Positions 1 through 14,920 of a stretch of 64,000 nt of DNA are shown here, piece after piece (position 1 is the stretch's first letter; each line of letters opens with the position of its first letter). Below the pieces are notes generated by a model, which worked only from the letters and a program-made list of their open reading frames with translations, was not told where the DNA came from and searched no databases. A program made the translations under genes and the position numbers. This DNA is from Hippophae tibetana (lineage: Eukaryota > Streptophyta > Magnoliopsida > Rosales > Elaeagnaceae). The DNA lies in NCBI GenBank assembly GCA_037013495.1, contig CM072809.1, positions 13,365,001-13,429,000 on the forward strand, in the 5' to 3' direction.

Positions 1-2641
1 AAATACATTCTGATAAAAATAATTTTTGTAAGTACGAGTAAAGCAAGAATTATTTTTTTATAAAATCACATTTCATGATAAAGTAAAATTGTGTGTTTTG
101 ATATTAGTTCTTGCTATATGTGTTATTTTATTAGAAAAAAAATTGCAATTATTTTTTGCTTTATACTAAATAACGATGATATATGTATCTTATTTTAATA
201 TAAATATATTTAAATTATTAAATTTATAATTAGTTTTAAATGTTAAAAATCTTAATATTTAAAATTCAAGGGATACAATTTCATTTTGTGCATGAATTTG
301 TATATAATTTTACAAGTATTATATCTAAAAATTTCTTTGTCAAAAAAATATTTCGTTTCTCCTAGAGTAACCCACTTTGACTTAGTGCACAACTTTAACC
401 GAAAGTTTTAAAATGCATAAATAAGAACAATATAAACCAATCACTCTTGTTATAATTTAAATTACACTAGGTACAGTTAAATTATTTATGCAAATTCTCA
501 TAAATTAATTGAAAAGAAAAAAATTCATAAATGTTAGATATTTTATACATGTAGAAGTTGGTGTATTTGTAAATGTACGTACCGAATCTATAATGAATTG
601 GAAAATGACTGGCAAAGAAATGTCACAGTTTTCCCAAGTTCGTTGGGGCCGAAATTGGTGGCTATTGCTGGTGTCTTTTGATTAGTCTGAAAGTCACGAT
701 ACTTTAATGATGAAACAAAAAATATCGCTTCAAATTTGTTGGAAGTATTAGTGGCTCTAAAAAGAGAATACTACATGACATGAATTCTTTCAAGTTATTC
801 TATCTTTGATTCCCTCGCTGCTTTTATAACATGTTGAAAGGCATAAGAATTGTCTGAATTTCGATACTCTAACGATAAATGACCACCACAACAAAAACAA
901 ATTATAATATATCTCTTATTCACTCTTCTATTGAATGTTAGTATCTAAATTATGTAATTCTTCCCTACAAATTTTATATTATGCATATATTTTATAATTA
1001 TGCATGATTTAAGAGTGTTATCGTCAACACTTGTACTTTTCTATTTCCTCACGATGGATAGCCTATTGACGAAGAACTCAGCAGTATCTCCCATTAATTT
1101 TGCAATAACCATTGATCATCATTGATTTGAAATCATTCCTTGATGTGAATTCAGATATTTTTGTAACATTAAAATATTTTGAGAAATATAGAAGGTAACG
1201 TGATGGTAGGATATTCAATTCAAATCTTTTAACATATATATTATTTGTCTGCTTGTGAATGCATTTCAATAGTGTACAGATTAGCAAAATAAGGTTTCTG
1301 ACACTAAATTATTAACAATCCAGATAATATTGCAATAAGAAATCTGGCTTTATTGTGGTGCATATAAAATCAAAGAAAGACAGCCAAGCTCTTGAGAGAC
1401 AACCACTACTGTCAGATTCCAACTTTGTCAACGGAGAACAAAAATAGATCATCTAAAAGGGTTGATGAAAACTATATAAAAAGTACTTCTCAATAAAAAA
1501 ACTAAGGGCTTTAGCTTTTTTTAATACATTCTGAGATTGAAATTGGAACAAATTGTAGTAGAAGGCGACTGAAAAGTTTTCAAGCATAAGGAGTCAAACT
1601 CCAAGCATATAGGTCATTTATATATGTACGGTCTCACATTTGAAGAAAGAAATTGGGTACAGCTGTTCAGTTACATTCTACTACCTAACCTTAGGTAGGA
1701 AAATGTACAACTTGGTATATAACATTACTGTTATTTAATGTCAGATGATGATAAGGCAATGCTCCACATCATATACTTGTTACAGTTTCTTTTTTTCTTT
1801 TATGCTAGTGTTTGAAGATGAAAGTCACGAAACAGCCCTGTTTTCTATAGTTATAAAGCAATAAGTATACTATTTTAGGGTTTTTTTTCTCCTATCAATT
1901 TGGTATTTTTCTTATTAAATTTTATACCAATCAGGTATTTCGGTTAATATTAATGTTAAATATTGATAATAAAATAAACCACTCGAATTGGAAATTTATT
2001 TATCGAATTTGAGGGAAAAGTTGGTCTCATAAGACAATCTCATGACTTATTTTGTCCAAATTTAGAATAATATCAATTGAAATACTTAATTGCAGTATAA
2101 TTTAATATATAAAGTGTAAAATTGATAGGAAAAAAAATTATAGTTAAGAAATTGAAACTAAATCAAAAATTTTATTTTGGAATGTTAAACTTAATCTTGC
2201 TAAAAGGAAAAGAAACATTTGAGTATTAATCCACAGTTTCTGAAGAGGAAGTCAGAAATTCTAGCTTTATAAACATCAATAGACTAACATAGACAGTGAA
2301 GTTGTCAATGACTCAATATATTCAAGAGATCTAAGGGATCAACAGTTCAACAAAATGTCATTGAATCAATCACTTGGACAAGATTTGAACAATAAGTTTG
2401 TGAAAACAGAGAAATAATTACTGATACAAGAATGAGTTTATGAGGACAGTTACAGAACAGTAAAGAGATTTTACCAAATATTGCTAAATTAATGCGAACT
2501 GCAGACTGAGCATATTTGCACTTCTCACCAGCCTTCAGTCTTATTTGTTCTCCTATTCATTTCTAATTGAATTGTATTTCATTTCTCCAATGGCAGAAAG
2601 ATACAAGTAATTCAATGAGGGGATGTCTATGAGAGGCAGAA
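1..2641. other. A+T-rich intergenic DNA, no gene seen
   Basis: I see no supported coding exon, RNA gene or obvious repeat here. The open frames are short, lack family features and are interrupted by the A+T-rich background. The right end (about 2300-2641) lies downstream of the pectin acetylesterase stop codon, so it should contain that gene's 3' UTR and poly(A) region. I could not place the poly(A) site. Confidence 0.5.
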
Positions 2642-5600
2642 TCATCTGAAAACCAGATGGTGGCAACTTTTGTCGCAGGGATACGGACAATCAATTGCCT
2701 TAACACCTGCTCTATTGAAGAACCAGTCTCCAACAGCAATAGCAATCGACTACATGTTGTCAAAAACATACAATTAGATACTTTTTCTGCTAAATGGCAA
2801 TTATTGGAAGAAAATTGTCTCAAAATGCATGTATCTCATAAGGTTGATACAAAATGTATAAGAAGACATGTAGTTGTCGTAAGGTTGCTGCAAAATGAAA
2901 CCTTAAATACTGCTTGAAATGATTTTAGTGGAATGGAAGTCCGTAATTTTTGCAACCATGTCATAACTCATACATAAAAAGAACACTGATAGAACTTTTG
3001 ATTAGCCTTTGTGATAATTAGAAGTATTCAGTTTGATGAGGCTCACCTTCTTTCCGATTTCAGGAGAATTATCAGAAAACCAGGTGTCTTGTCTTTCAGT
3101 TTGGCAGTGAGAAAAACATGAATTTATAAATAACCCATTTTGTTTCGACATAGAGAACCGCTTGACTGCATTCAGCATCTGATTCCTAAATCCTGCTCCA
3201 AAAATCAAAAAAGATATACAAAATACTTTTAAAATAATAATAAAAAGTGTACTTAATGGATCTTTACAAAGTCACTAAAAGGAGTTTATTCATATGAGAT
3301 TACTTTGCAGAAATTGAATTTGTGATGGACTACATTTTGCATGGTTTAATCTGCAATCGTGCCAATAGCCTGCTGGATCAGCTGATGGTGGAGCTAAACT
3401 GGTTTGAAGCTGATTTTCAAGAGTGAAAACAGGACTTCATATAAAAAAAAATCACAATAAAATGCTTTACAAGGTGAGAGCTGATAAGAGAAAGTTGCAT
3501 GTCATGTGACTTCAAGTGAACTCATACAAAGAAGAAGGATTACCTGCCATGAATCATAGGCTGCATTGACAATAAAAAGTGGGGTCTTGACACTACCGAT
3601 TAAGTTCTGCGGGAAGAAACACTGAACAAGAGGAAAATGAGAGAGCATAGTCAGTTTTAAACAAAACAACAAAAATGTGGTGCGTTTCCACCTATCTTGA
3701 AATCATATATATGATGGAGAAGAGTAAAACGGATTACCGAAGTTGGATCAAGGTGGTTAGTACAGATACGGGGCAAATTCTTTTTCACACCCTGCAATAT
3801 TTATAAATTAACTGTTTTATTCTATAGAACCTAATGCCAAGACAAACTGAATCGACGGACATTGCAAAATGTTTGAAAAATTATTAGCAATAACAAACGT
3901 ATTCAAGTTTCTAATAATTGCAGCCTTTAGAACTTGTGAAGAGAAAATGGTCTTGAATTTTACTTCAGAAGCAACAAACCAATACTTTAGTCTAATATTT
4001 TGACATCATGGGAATTTAGGGAAGGTCATAGTTATTTTTCGTGAGTAGAATTTAATTGTTCTTCAAAATATAAAATTACCTGCAAGCCTACCACACCACT
4101 GTACATGTTTCTAAGAGTCTGTCCCCCAGAGACATCCTTCCTAAAGTTCCAAACGAGATTGTCAATTAAATTTTTGGAAGTATAACAGCTAGGAGATGCG
4201 GTTAATAGTTATATTAGAGTATAAAAGTGAAGCAGGAGACACCAAAGTGTGATAAAATAATAACTTACGCATCAAGAAATAGACCAGCATCACTCAAACA
4301 TTTTACTTTAGTACGCCTTGAAAAAAGGTTTCGGAATTCATCGCAATGCAAAATAGATGCTAAACCTCCAGCTGAGCATCCAGAAAGAAGAGCCTGGCAT
4401 GCATTAACAACCATTTAGTATGTTCTGATTACATAGTGATATAAAGAACCAAAAGAAGGAATGCGGACAAGAAAAGAGAAAGAAAAGATTTTAACATTTT
4501 AAAAAACAAAAACAAAACCTGTTTTGCATATTTCATTCCCTTTGATTTTAAATCTTCAATTGCAGCCAACCATATACGCTGCCCTCTAAATTGCAATTGT
4601 GCAGCCTGAAGAAAAATGACCATACTTAGACAAGTCGTGTACATAGTTAACTAAGGGAATGTCCATTTCATGTATTCTGCAGCTACTGCAGAGCCAAACA
4701 GGTTAAGAAGGTCTACTCTAAAGAGATAATAACCATTTATGACAAACACATTGATTTTACAGACAGAAACTGTACAAACTAAGAAACAATTTCAAGCTGG
4801 AATAATGCATTATGCTTATAAGATCTCAACCTTTTCTTCTAAGGCTTAACCAGGTTAGCAACTATGCACAGACAAATAGTAGATGAAACGAAAATGCCAA
4901 AAACCTTATGCTCACTGTCACCAGTAAAAGAAGCACCATCGCAGTAACGAAGCTTCACTCGGTTCCAGTTGTAAAAGTCTGAAAAAAATATGAGTTAAAT
5001 ATGATCAAGGAAGCTAAAGAGAGTAACAAGGCAGTAAATGATTGGAGAGGAGAGTATTGGTAATTTTTCTCCTTTTGATTATTTAACATAAAGCTTCAAA
5101 TCAAACCTGGATTTTCTTCAGGTTTATTACTCAATATTCCAGTAAAGGCTATTTGTTTTTCCATATACTTTGATGAACCTCTTCTTGATTTTTTACGGTA
5201 AACGCAATTTCTGACATTATTGCACCATCCACCACCCTGTCACAATTTTTTTTAATATTATTATTATTTGAATTAATAGTTTAAGAAGATTGTTATCAAT
5301 TAGCATAATAGAATTTCTCATTAACCTTTTTTGCACCTAGCATACTTTGTTTTAAATCTTTCAAAAAAAAAAAGGATGAAATAAATCTTATACCGCATTT
5401 TTTTTAATCAGCTTGTTCTAATTCTAATATCTAAAATATGTTTAAGAATTCAAGTTTTCAGGTGTGTGAGTAGTGTAATTATTTAAAAAAAAATTAAGAA
5501 TTGAGAACTGCATTTCAGTTTAGAAGTTGTAATTATTGATATCTTGTGCGAGCAAATTATTCAAGCATACAAAAAATAAGTATCGAAGATGACACTATGC

Positions 5601-6615
5601 AAGTAGCACTGTTTAAAACCTAATGATTGATGCTTTTGCATCTGCTTTATCCCACAAACCTCCAATTGAATAAGCCAACCATTTGCTCCAGAACCATATC
5701 CACGATGCATATGATACCCCGGTAAAGTTCCATCCAGGCATACTATACAAGTGAAATATAAAAAGGACTAACATTAGACAGATCTCATAATGGAAACCAT
5801 ATAATATCAAATTCTGTATTATTAACAATTGAGAGAGATCAACCAAGTGAACAAGACACAAAATTTGGCATATATAAGAGTTATAGATGGCTGTAGAGAA
5901 ACAGACATAGAAACAAAGAGATGCAACCAAAAAACAAAAACAAATACAGTATTTAGAATAAATATTGATTCCAGACAATAAAATTGAGACAACATCATTA
6001 AGAGAACTGGATGACATATGATCTGGATTGAAATGAATAAAATTAAAGAATACAAATTGAAAATAATAAGGTAAGAACGCAGAAAATAAGCAACCAATAT
6101 TAAATGTAAAATGAATTTATGCAGGAAAAAAATTGCGGATAAACCAAATCTAAATGAAGATTTGAACAAAAGGTAATCAGTTTCATTAGCAGTTAAATAA
6201 TGAGAATTACAAAGTAATAAGACACTGAGCTACTATTCTTTTCCAAACCTCAAATGTGAAAAGAGAAAAAGAAAAATGTTTTATTTTCAAGCCGCATCTA
6301 GCTTAAACACCCTGAAATGAAATGTAGGTTAAAAAAGAAAAGGAAACAATTTGCAGAAACAACAATAAAAATAAATCTTCCCAAAAAAATTAAAAATAAA
6401 AATAAAAATAACAACGGACCTGCTTGTTTTGCACCAGCTCCATTAATGAGGGTAAGCCCCACCATCAACAGATTACTTTGAGCTATGGAATCTTTATGGC
6501 TATAACCTTCAATAAAAGACAGCTCTGTTTCATTGAGACTAAACTCCACAAAACCACGAACCCATTTGCTGCTAACAAGCAACAGAAAAACACCAACCCA
6601 CAGAAGCTTCATCAT
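2642..6615 (-). CDS. Pectin acetylesterase (PAE family, CE13), 12 exons, 415 aa
   Basis: This is a secreted cell-wall enzyme that removes O-acetyl groups from pectin (homogalacturonan). Exons on the minus strand, in order, are 6615-6420, 5742-5660, 5236-5107, 4978-4905, 4605-4519, 4393-4269, 4140-4080, 3791-3738, 3621-3544, 3409-3304, 3192-3047 and 2749-2642. All introns are GT-AG and phases join without a break (1248 nt). Residues 1-22 form a signal peptide starting [13 protein letters not shown]; the first of two adjacent ATGs was taken. Family landmarks include [36 protein letters not shown], the nucleophile motif GCSAGG (Ser197), NAAYDSWQ (Asp293) and CFSHCQ (His360), giving a Ser-Asp-His triad. 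The last exon encodes VGDWFFNR and CPYPCDKSC and ends at a TGA. Length and exon layout fit plant PAEs. The paralogue number cannot be told from this window. Confidence 0.93.
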
Positions 6616-7500
6616 TTGCCCTTTTCTAACTCAAATCCACTACCCAAGTCTTAAAAGAATAAATAGAATATGTAAAAGGCCAAACTTTAAATCAGCCTCG
6701 ATTGGTATTTAACTAAAAAATTGAACTGCATTAAGAAACTTCTGTTAACAGAGATTCAAATGCATTTATTGGAAAATCTCTCAAGCTTGAAGTTTGGGAG
6801 TTTTTCAATAAATAAATAAATAAGAAGCTTGGGAGTTCAAAATGAAAGAAAATGACGACAAATATGTGATAGAAGAGAGAGACTAGAGAGCACTGTTTGC
6901 CGGGCATTTTAAGACTATTCACAGAGGTTCAAATTTGGAATCTTATTACATAAATAAAAATAAAAAAATTATGAAATCTAAAAAGTAAAAAACAAAATAA
7001 ACTAATAGTATATATATATATATATTTGAAGAAAACCAATAGTATATGAGAGTGGAGAAACATAGATAAATTGTCACCCACAGATATTATGAGAGAAAGG
7101 AAATAAGCATGTGGCCATGTAGGTTTTCATTTCAAAAGCAGTGTTTTTCTTATATATATATATATATTCCTTCATTTTTCGTTGGGTAATCTTGAAAAAA
7201 GAGATAATACTATTGCATAATTATTTTTTTAACTATTATAAAAAAAAAAAATTTACCTAATAACATAATATTAACGTTGTTTCTCTAGAAAAAGAAAAAC
7301 TTTTTTATTTTATTGAAACTGAGAGATTGAAACTATTAAAGACTTATTTTACATTTTCTGGTGATGGAAAGTGGAACTATTTAAATGAATTAATTAACGT
7401 GGGGTTTTAGGGTACTTCTAAACTTTTAGACTTCAATAATTATTAAGTGCGGTGGGTACTATTGTTTTGGTGGATCAAGTTTCCAGCTGTATATAATTTC
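6616..7500. other. 5' flank of the pectin acetylesterase gene
   Basis: This upstream stretch should hold the promoter of the minus-strand PAE gene. It is A+T-rich, with short TA runs near 7011-7025 and 7151-7168. I could not single out one TATA box among several candidates. No coding region is supported. Confidence 0.35.
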
Positions 7501-7633
7501 CTCAAGAATTTCGTAGTGGCTTGGGATGTATGGGCAAATTCATTGTACAATTAATTGATCAGAGGTAAAGATAAAAATATTAAAATGATGGATAAAGATT
7601 TATATTTTTAAATATAATGTAAAAAGTAATAAA

Positions 7634-7687
7634 AATTATATTTTTAATTTAATTATTTAAAATTATATTTTTAATTTAATTATTTAA
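7634..7687. repeat. 27-bp direct tandem duplication
   Basis: Two adjacent copies of a 27-bp A/T-only unit lie at 7634-7660 and 7661-7687 and look identical by eye. The unit reads AATTATATTTTTAATTTAAT and continues for seven bases. It lies in low-complexity DNA and probably reflects replication slippage. Confidence 0.7.
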
Positions 7688-10600
7688 AATTATATATTTA
7701 TTTTAATAAATATATAAAAATTATATTTAAATTTAAACTTATCATAAATAATATATTATATATTTTATATTTTATTATGTTTTTATTCTATTAAAATATT
7801 ATTATTATTATTATTATTTTAAATTTAAAAAATTTAAAATATTATAATTATTTTATTATTTTAAACTATATTATAACAAGAATCTATCATTATTATTTAG
7901 CATAAAAAATTATATATTTAGTGTTATATATATTTTATTTTATTTTATTTTTACATAAATATTTTTTATTTATTATTTATTATTTATTATTAGAAAATTT
8001 TTTATTATAAAATATTTATTATTAATTTAATTTTTTATAAATTTTTAATAAAAAAAATAAAAAAGAATATTTAAAATATCACTGATCTTCGTACGAGAAA
8101 TCTCTAATATACCTTTCTAAAAATATTTAGTGAAAATGTGAATAAATTTTAAACCAAAAATAAAAAAAACAAAGAGAGGGGTCTTCTATCCTCCCGCGTC
8201 GTTTACAACCTAATGGCCATTTTGGTGGGTGACGTTGATTGTTGACAGTAGGCCACATACATAATTTTACTGACAATTCTAGAAAGTAATGGGAAAACTA
8301 TACATTTGTCACAACTCACAAGTTGATTGACACTTTTTTTCTACAATTCTGTTTTTTTCGCAGGTTTTTTTCTTTTTTAAGATTTTGAAAATATGCACAA
8401 AGTGCTTTCACTGTCTGTCTGCTTTTTTTTAATGATTTTTTTTCAGTGGCTCACTGAAATTGCATTTTCTATACCAATTGATTTTTTTTATTACTTTTTA
8501 TCCATTCATTTAATGGAAGTTTTTTTCTCTTAGGATAATGAACATAGCAATTAAAGGTATGTTAATTCTAGGATAGTTTTTAAATTTACAAGGACTAGGG
8601 ATTGATCTAGTCATGATCTTGTTTCCCTTTCTTTGGTTTTTTTTGTCTTATATAATTATTTTAAAAAATAAAAAGTAAATACTAACTCATCGAACATGTA
8701 ATTGATATCGTATAAATATTCATAATTATTTATATCTAAATTTTATTATAGAGAATATAAATATCATTATATTTACTTTTTCATATATCAAGAACTCGAG
8801 AAATAGATGTTCACATTATAAGTTAGAAAGTTATAACAAAATTGTGTGATGATAAAAGAACGAGGACTTTACAATTGCTCAAAACTCTGTCCTCCTCTTT
8901 GATTATATCAACATTATTTGTTTTCAAAATTATTATTGTGATAAGTAACAAATTAAATTTATTTTTATTGTTAATTTATTATTATAATTAGTTAAAATTA
9001 TTTATTTTATATTTATTAAAAATATATTTTTTTAACTTTTAGAATTTTTCTATAATTTTAATTGATTTTTTAGATTTTTTTAATCATGTGTATTAACTTA
9101 GAAAGATCCGTAAATAAATTTATAAAGAAAAAATTGGTCATCGTCCTATAAGCTTGCATGCCACAAATCTTCCATACATCATGACACATGGCATCACGTC
9201 GTTTGACAGCTCTAACCAAGTGCATATCGTAGTCCAAACTTGCACATTGCTCACAACTAGACTATGTGCGTGAGTTTTTCACTTTAAAGACATTCTGACA
9301 TATTTTAACCTATTTGACCAACTTTTTCTCTCTTCAGCACACGTGTTGTAGCAAATCTACATTCATTTTACACCCTCCAATGGTCCAGATTTAATTTAAG
9401 CTTAAAAAATTAATATTTTCTTATAAATACTTAAACAACACCCATTAAACATAGAAAATATTAGAATCCCATGGAAATTGAGAGAAAAATTAGTTTTGAA
9501 GGGTAATTAAAGAATAAGGTTAACAATTGGTATATTTTATCCATTTAACACTATTTTCTCATCAAATCAATAAAATTAGTGTCCTCTTCTTTTCTCAACA
9601 ATTATGTATTATTTAGTTATTTTTAGTATATGTATTATATGATAGATTATTATGTTATTTATTTTTAATTTTGCTAAATATATATTATATTATTATATAA
9701 AAATACACGTTATTTGCAATTTTATTTCATAAATATATCATATGAATTAAAGTGTAAAAGATAAGAAAGCAAAAACTTGAAGTTTTCCACGAGAAGTTTT
9801 GTCGAAAAATTTATGTAAAATAATATTATAAAAATTATAATATTAAAAAATAATATTGTAATGATGTGAAAAGTGGTTTAATTGTTTGGAATTTATATTA
9901 ACGGGACTGATATAATAATATTATTTATAAATTTTAATTGTAATTTAAATTCAATATCTCCTATATATTAAAATAAAATATATGTCATTGAGTTACAAAT
10001 TTGATTATAATTTAAAAAATATTATATACCTTGTTTCTCATATTTGTAAAGGTGTACAAAATATTAGATTATTCTATCAATTCACAAAATAACTCCACGT
10101 TCAAAGAATTATAAATATTTTCTATCTATGGTCGGATTAGATTTGATAAAAAATTCAAAATTCGAAAGGTGTAAATTGGATAACGGAATAATATTTTTAA
10201 ATTCAGATAAATCTATCCGTATATATTAAAATATAATATTTTTTTATATTTGTTTATAAATTTTATAGGTCTTTTTTAATAATTTTATTATACTCTAATA
10301 TACAAAATGTCTAATATTCTCATTTTTTTTAATCTTATGAATGAAATTATTTAATGAATCATTTTTTTATTTTTTAAAAATTATTTGTTATTTCTTAAAG
10401 TCAAATCACAATTTTATTGTTCAAATATAATATATTATAGTTTTAAATTTTAAGTTGTATGGAATTGTAGTTAACATAATTTTTCATTAAAATAATTATG
10501 TTAATAAAATAATTATATGAATATTTTAAAAAATGTTATTTAAATGATTATACAGAGTAACATGAATCAATCTATACATATAAGATTATAAGGTATGAAA

Positions 10601-13109
10601 TAAATCGAACTATTATCTTGCTAATTATATTTGGTTATTTATGTGTCACGACGTAATAAAAACAATTTTCATTTTTAATATATAGAAAAATTAAGAACTC
10701 TACCATCAAATTACTGACAGTGTTAAAAACTTATTGTTTAATTTTATCAGAAAAAAAAAATATCATTAAAGTATAATTAGCATGTGAGAAATATAACATA
10801 TGTTTGATGGATCTTCAAAAACTGCAGGAATTTTTTTGATATATTTATAAGTCTATAATTTAGTGATGGATTTATTAATTTATGCATTAATTGAAAATTA
10901 TAAATATATCATTCATATATTCATTTACAAAGCTATTATCAAATTATTGCAAGTTATTTTTTTAATTTGATTTAATTTTCATTTAGTATTTGACTGTAAA
11001 CTAAATAGATAATAATTGTATCTTAATTATTGTACTTAAATTAATATTATTCTCATATAATGAAATTAAATTAAAAGTTTATAACTTTTTAATAATTTAA
11101 TTGATATTTTTATTAATTTATCGTAATATTTATTTTGAAAGAATATTTGTACTCCTCGAACCCCACCTGTCATATGTGTGTTCTACAAAGGAGGACGTGC
11201 AATATTATTGTGATAATTTTTTTTATGAATTACATAAATATTTTGATATTTTAAGATAATATTTTATTTTTTATAAATGAAATATATTGATTATTTTATT
11301 TTTAATTTATATAATTTAGTAAACTTGTTATTATATTTATAAATATTTTAATTATTTTAAGTTAATTTTGATATTTTAATTACCCTTTTTCTTTAAATTT
11401 TAGATGCATTTTTTTCTTCAAACGTATAAAAATTCCTCATGAAGGTTAAATTTTATCCACCTTAAATTTTTCACACAGTATATATATAATTAACAATTAA
11501 CAATTAACAATTAAGGAATAAAGTAAGTGTTTAAAATTTTAACAATAAAATTATTAAAGTATCTTAATTTTAATAAAGATATTAATATGCTTAATTTAAA
11601 AAATTAAAAAATTAAATTATTATAAAATCAAATATTATTTTTTCTTTAATAAAAATAATATCTTATATGTAAATAAATCAAGAGAATACACTAATCTAAA
11701 AATAAGTAATGCTGTAATCTTCATTAATTTTATTAACTTAATTATTTGTTGTTATTATAGGAATATAATGGATTATTTTTTAAAAAAAAATATTATTACA
11801 CTTTTTTTTAATTTTATTAATCTGAATTACATATTATTAATACTATAACACGAGGTTAGAAATATCAATCCTGATCAAGATATCGAGATATAGTTTTTAC
11901 GAAAATATTGAATATATGTAACAATTAAGGCAAATTTTGAAATAAATTACGAAAATTATGAAAATTATATCAAAAATATGAATTTTTTTATAAAATTTTA
12001 TAAAACATCAAAACAATCAATTATTTATATTTTAAATTAATTAATTATTTAATACATGTATTTTTAAATATATAAAATATTTATATTAATCAATAAATTG
12101 ATTAATTAATTAAAATATTGTATAATAAAATAAATATTTTTTGGCTAAATGTTGTGAATAAGTAGATAAAAGATTTAAAATAACTAAGTAGACCATATAA
12201 TTGTAACTACTATAAATAGATAAACTTTGACAGTATAAAAATAAATTTAATTGATTATTTGTTTTTAAAAATACTTATATGTAGCAAACATTCTTAAAAA
12301 AAGAGAAAATATATTATCTACTACAAAAGTGAGAAAAAATGAATTAAAATGTTTACTTTATCTAAAAAAATATATTTAAATGATATTTTAACAACAACAA
12401 CATTACATTGATATTTTAGCAATATTATCGATATTTTTGTTATAATTTGATTAAAAGATATAAAAATTATATTTCGATATCATTAAAAAAAGAATATCTT
12501 GATAATAAAGTGACATTTTTATCCTTTTACTACATTAATGTGTACTAAATCAGATGGTAAATTGATATGTTCTCCAAATCCAAAAAATTTCCCCGATGTA
12601 AAACATTTTCTATGAGTATTGTAGATTTTTTTTTGGCTACTTTCCTAATTTTCAAAAAGTCATAATTTTATTTAAAAATTAACTGTAATCACTTATTCTA
12701 CAAAATGAGCAACTTGCTAAAAAACGTTGTTGGTAATTTAACAGTTTTCACTTTAAGGAATACAATGTATTATTTGGATGTCATTTTTAAAATATATAAC
12801 ACTTTTTAAACAATTTGGTTTGACTTTAACTATCCACTTTTAAAAAAAGTGAATTTAATCAAAATATTTTCCATTTTTCTGGTTTTTATCAAGGAAAGAA
12901 AAGTTAGGATACTAAATTTTAAGAAAGAAAAGTGAATGATTAAAGTGTAGAATTTATAAAAAATTATGAGATTAAAGTATAGAATATGAAAAGTTAGGAA
13001 ACTAAATTGTAATATCTATAAAAATTAGGTGACTAAGTGTTATTTAACTTATTTAATATGTTTACCATCAAATTTTTAGCTAAAAATATAAAGTAAATTG
13101 TTTAATTTA

Positions 13110-13475
13110 ATCTAATATCTCATTTTGTGTCTCAAACGAACTCATATTATAATATTATTTTATTTCAGTTAAATATCATCTTATCTCATTTCAACTTATT
13201 TAAAGTTTAAATTATAACCCTAATGTGTTTAACTTTAAATATATATTTTATCATTTTTATTATTAAATTTACATTATAAATTATCATTTATCATATTTTT
13301 ATTTGTCTTATTTAACATCATTAGAGATCTTAATTAGTACTATTTTATTATTATATCATCTTAATAAAAATTAAGTGAGATAATATAAAATATGTTTTAA
13401 AAATTAATAAATTGTCTTATAAATCTAATTAATATCTTATCTTAATTTATACATTTATTTTTAACTATAAGACCG
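13110..13475. repeat. Dispersed A+T-rich repeat, copy A1 (MITE-like)
   Basis: This stretch matches the one at about 45255-45610 in the same orientation. The best shared block includes the text AAATTATAACC, then TTTAACTTTAAATATATATT, then TATCATTTTT. Similarity continues at lower identity on both sides. There is no coding capacity. A short, non-coding, dispersed A+T-rich sequence fits a MITE or other non-autonomous DNA transposon, but I did not define terminal inverted repeats, so the class is inferred. Confidence 0.5.
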
Positions 13476-14920
13476 TTATATACAAAAGAGATTGTTTATT
13501 ATTTTTAGAATATAGAATTCATCAATTATATAAGTTTATTTTTTCATATTTATTAATATTTTAAAATATTATACTAATATTAAATTTTATTAATCTAAAA
13601 TAATACTTTATTATGTATTTTAAAAATAAGGCATAATTTTTCTAAAATTGGGGGAGCAAAGTGAAGCCCATAAAACAATACACCTCCGTTGTATGGAAAC
13701 TGATCTTCCCTAGCTACACGCAAAACATACATCCACGTATTTAGAAGTTTAATTCAATTTCTTTTTAATGTTTCTTTTACTTGTTTACGAGGGATTATGA
13801 GATGTTTTTTCATGGGAATTAGTGGACAATCACATGAACGTTGAATAGTGAGGGAATCTTTGTAATTTTTAGTACCCGTTTCTTTAATTCTATTTCTATT
13901 TGAAGAGTACGTTGAAGAAGAAATTTAGATTTAGATTTAATATTTGTTTTTATTTAAAAGGAATCTATAGGTCTAATTGTAATATATATATAAAAGGGTG
14001 TTCCCAAGAAAGCACACAAAGATCTCTGATGGTGTGAAGTCATTAATGAGATATAACAAATAATTAATATATTAACATTTTTATAATTAATATAATAAAT
14101 AATTATTAATTAAAATAATAAATTTTAATTTATAATTAATTGTTAAATCAATTTTTAATATTTTTAACTTTATATTGAATTTATGCAATACTGTGATCCT
14201 TTCTGATACAAATAATTTAAACAAATTTTTTTAATAATTTTTTTTAATATTTAATATAAATTTTTATTTAATTTTTTTTAAACTATTTTGTAATTATTAT
14301 AATTTATTAATATTATTTACGATCAAATTAATATTACATTGTATAAATAATAATAAATATTTATATAATTATATGTATTATAACAAATAATGATTAAATT
14401 GTTTGAGGGACAAAATGCATTATATTTTTAAAAAATGGTAATAAAATTTAATAAAAATAATAAAATTATAACTTTAAAACTTGTAATTACTAAAAAAACA
14501 ACTATTATATTCAATTCATATATTTTTACTATTAAGTTAAGTACGATCATTTAAATTTATTTAATATTGAACCCGTTTAATATTATTAAAGTATTATTTT
14601 TATTATTATATATAATTTTTAGATGTTATTTGATGTAATTTTACTAAAATTTATTAAAAGATGCTAAACATTTATCACTCTATTAGAGTCAAATTAGTAA
14701 AAAATGTATAATAGTAGAATAAAAATAAATAATATAAATAAAACTTAGTATAACAAAATGAAATAAAAAATAATATTCAAATAATAAAGTTAAAAGACGG
14801 AATATTATATGTATTTTTGTAAAATAAAAAAATATACTTATAAATACAACAAAGAAAAAATATTTATCTAAAAATTGAAAGGATATGTGCCCTCTCTGGC
14901 CGCCTATGTGTGGTTACTTT

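Larger units (their letters stand above)
7501..14920. other. Extremely A+T-rich gene-free stretch
   Basis: About 7.4 kb is dominated by A and T runs, with no open frame long enough to matter and no recognisable exon. Less A+T-rich islands occur at about 8190-8300, 9140-9380 and 13650-13860; none translates into a family I know. The stretch contains a 27-bp tandem duplication at 7634-7687 and one copy of a dispersed repeat at about 13110-13475. Both are listed separately. Confidence 0.6.

Noticed and set aside
2563-2823. 86-codon minus-strand open frame containing TIWFSDDSA
   Set aside because: It resembles the PAE block TWFSDNSP by chance, but the true last exon lies in another frame of the same DNA and joins exon 11 in phase.
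5613-6169. Two overlapping long minus-strand open frames of hydrophobic composition
   Set aside because: They cover PAE exon 2 in the wrong frame plus A+T-rich intron 1; the hydrophobic look comes from T-rich DNA.
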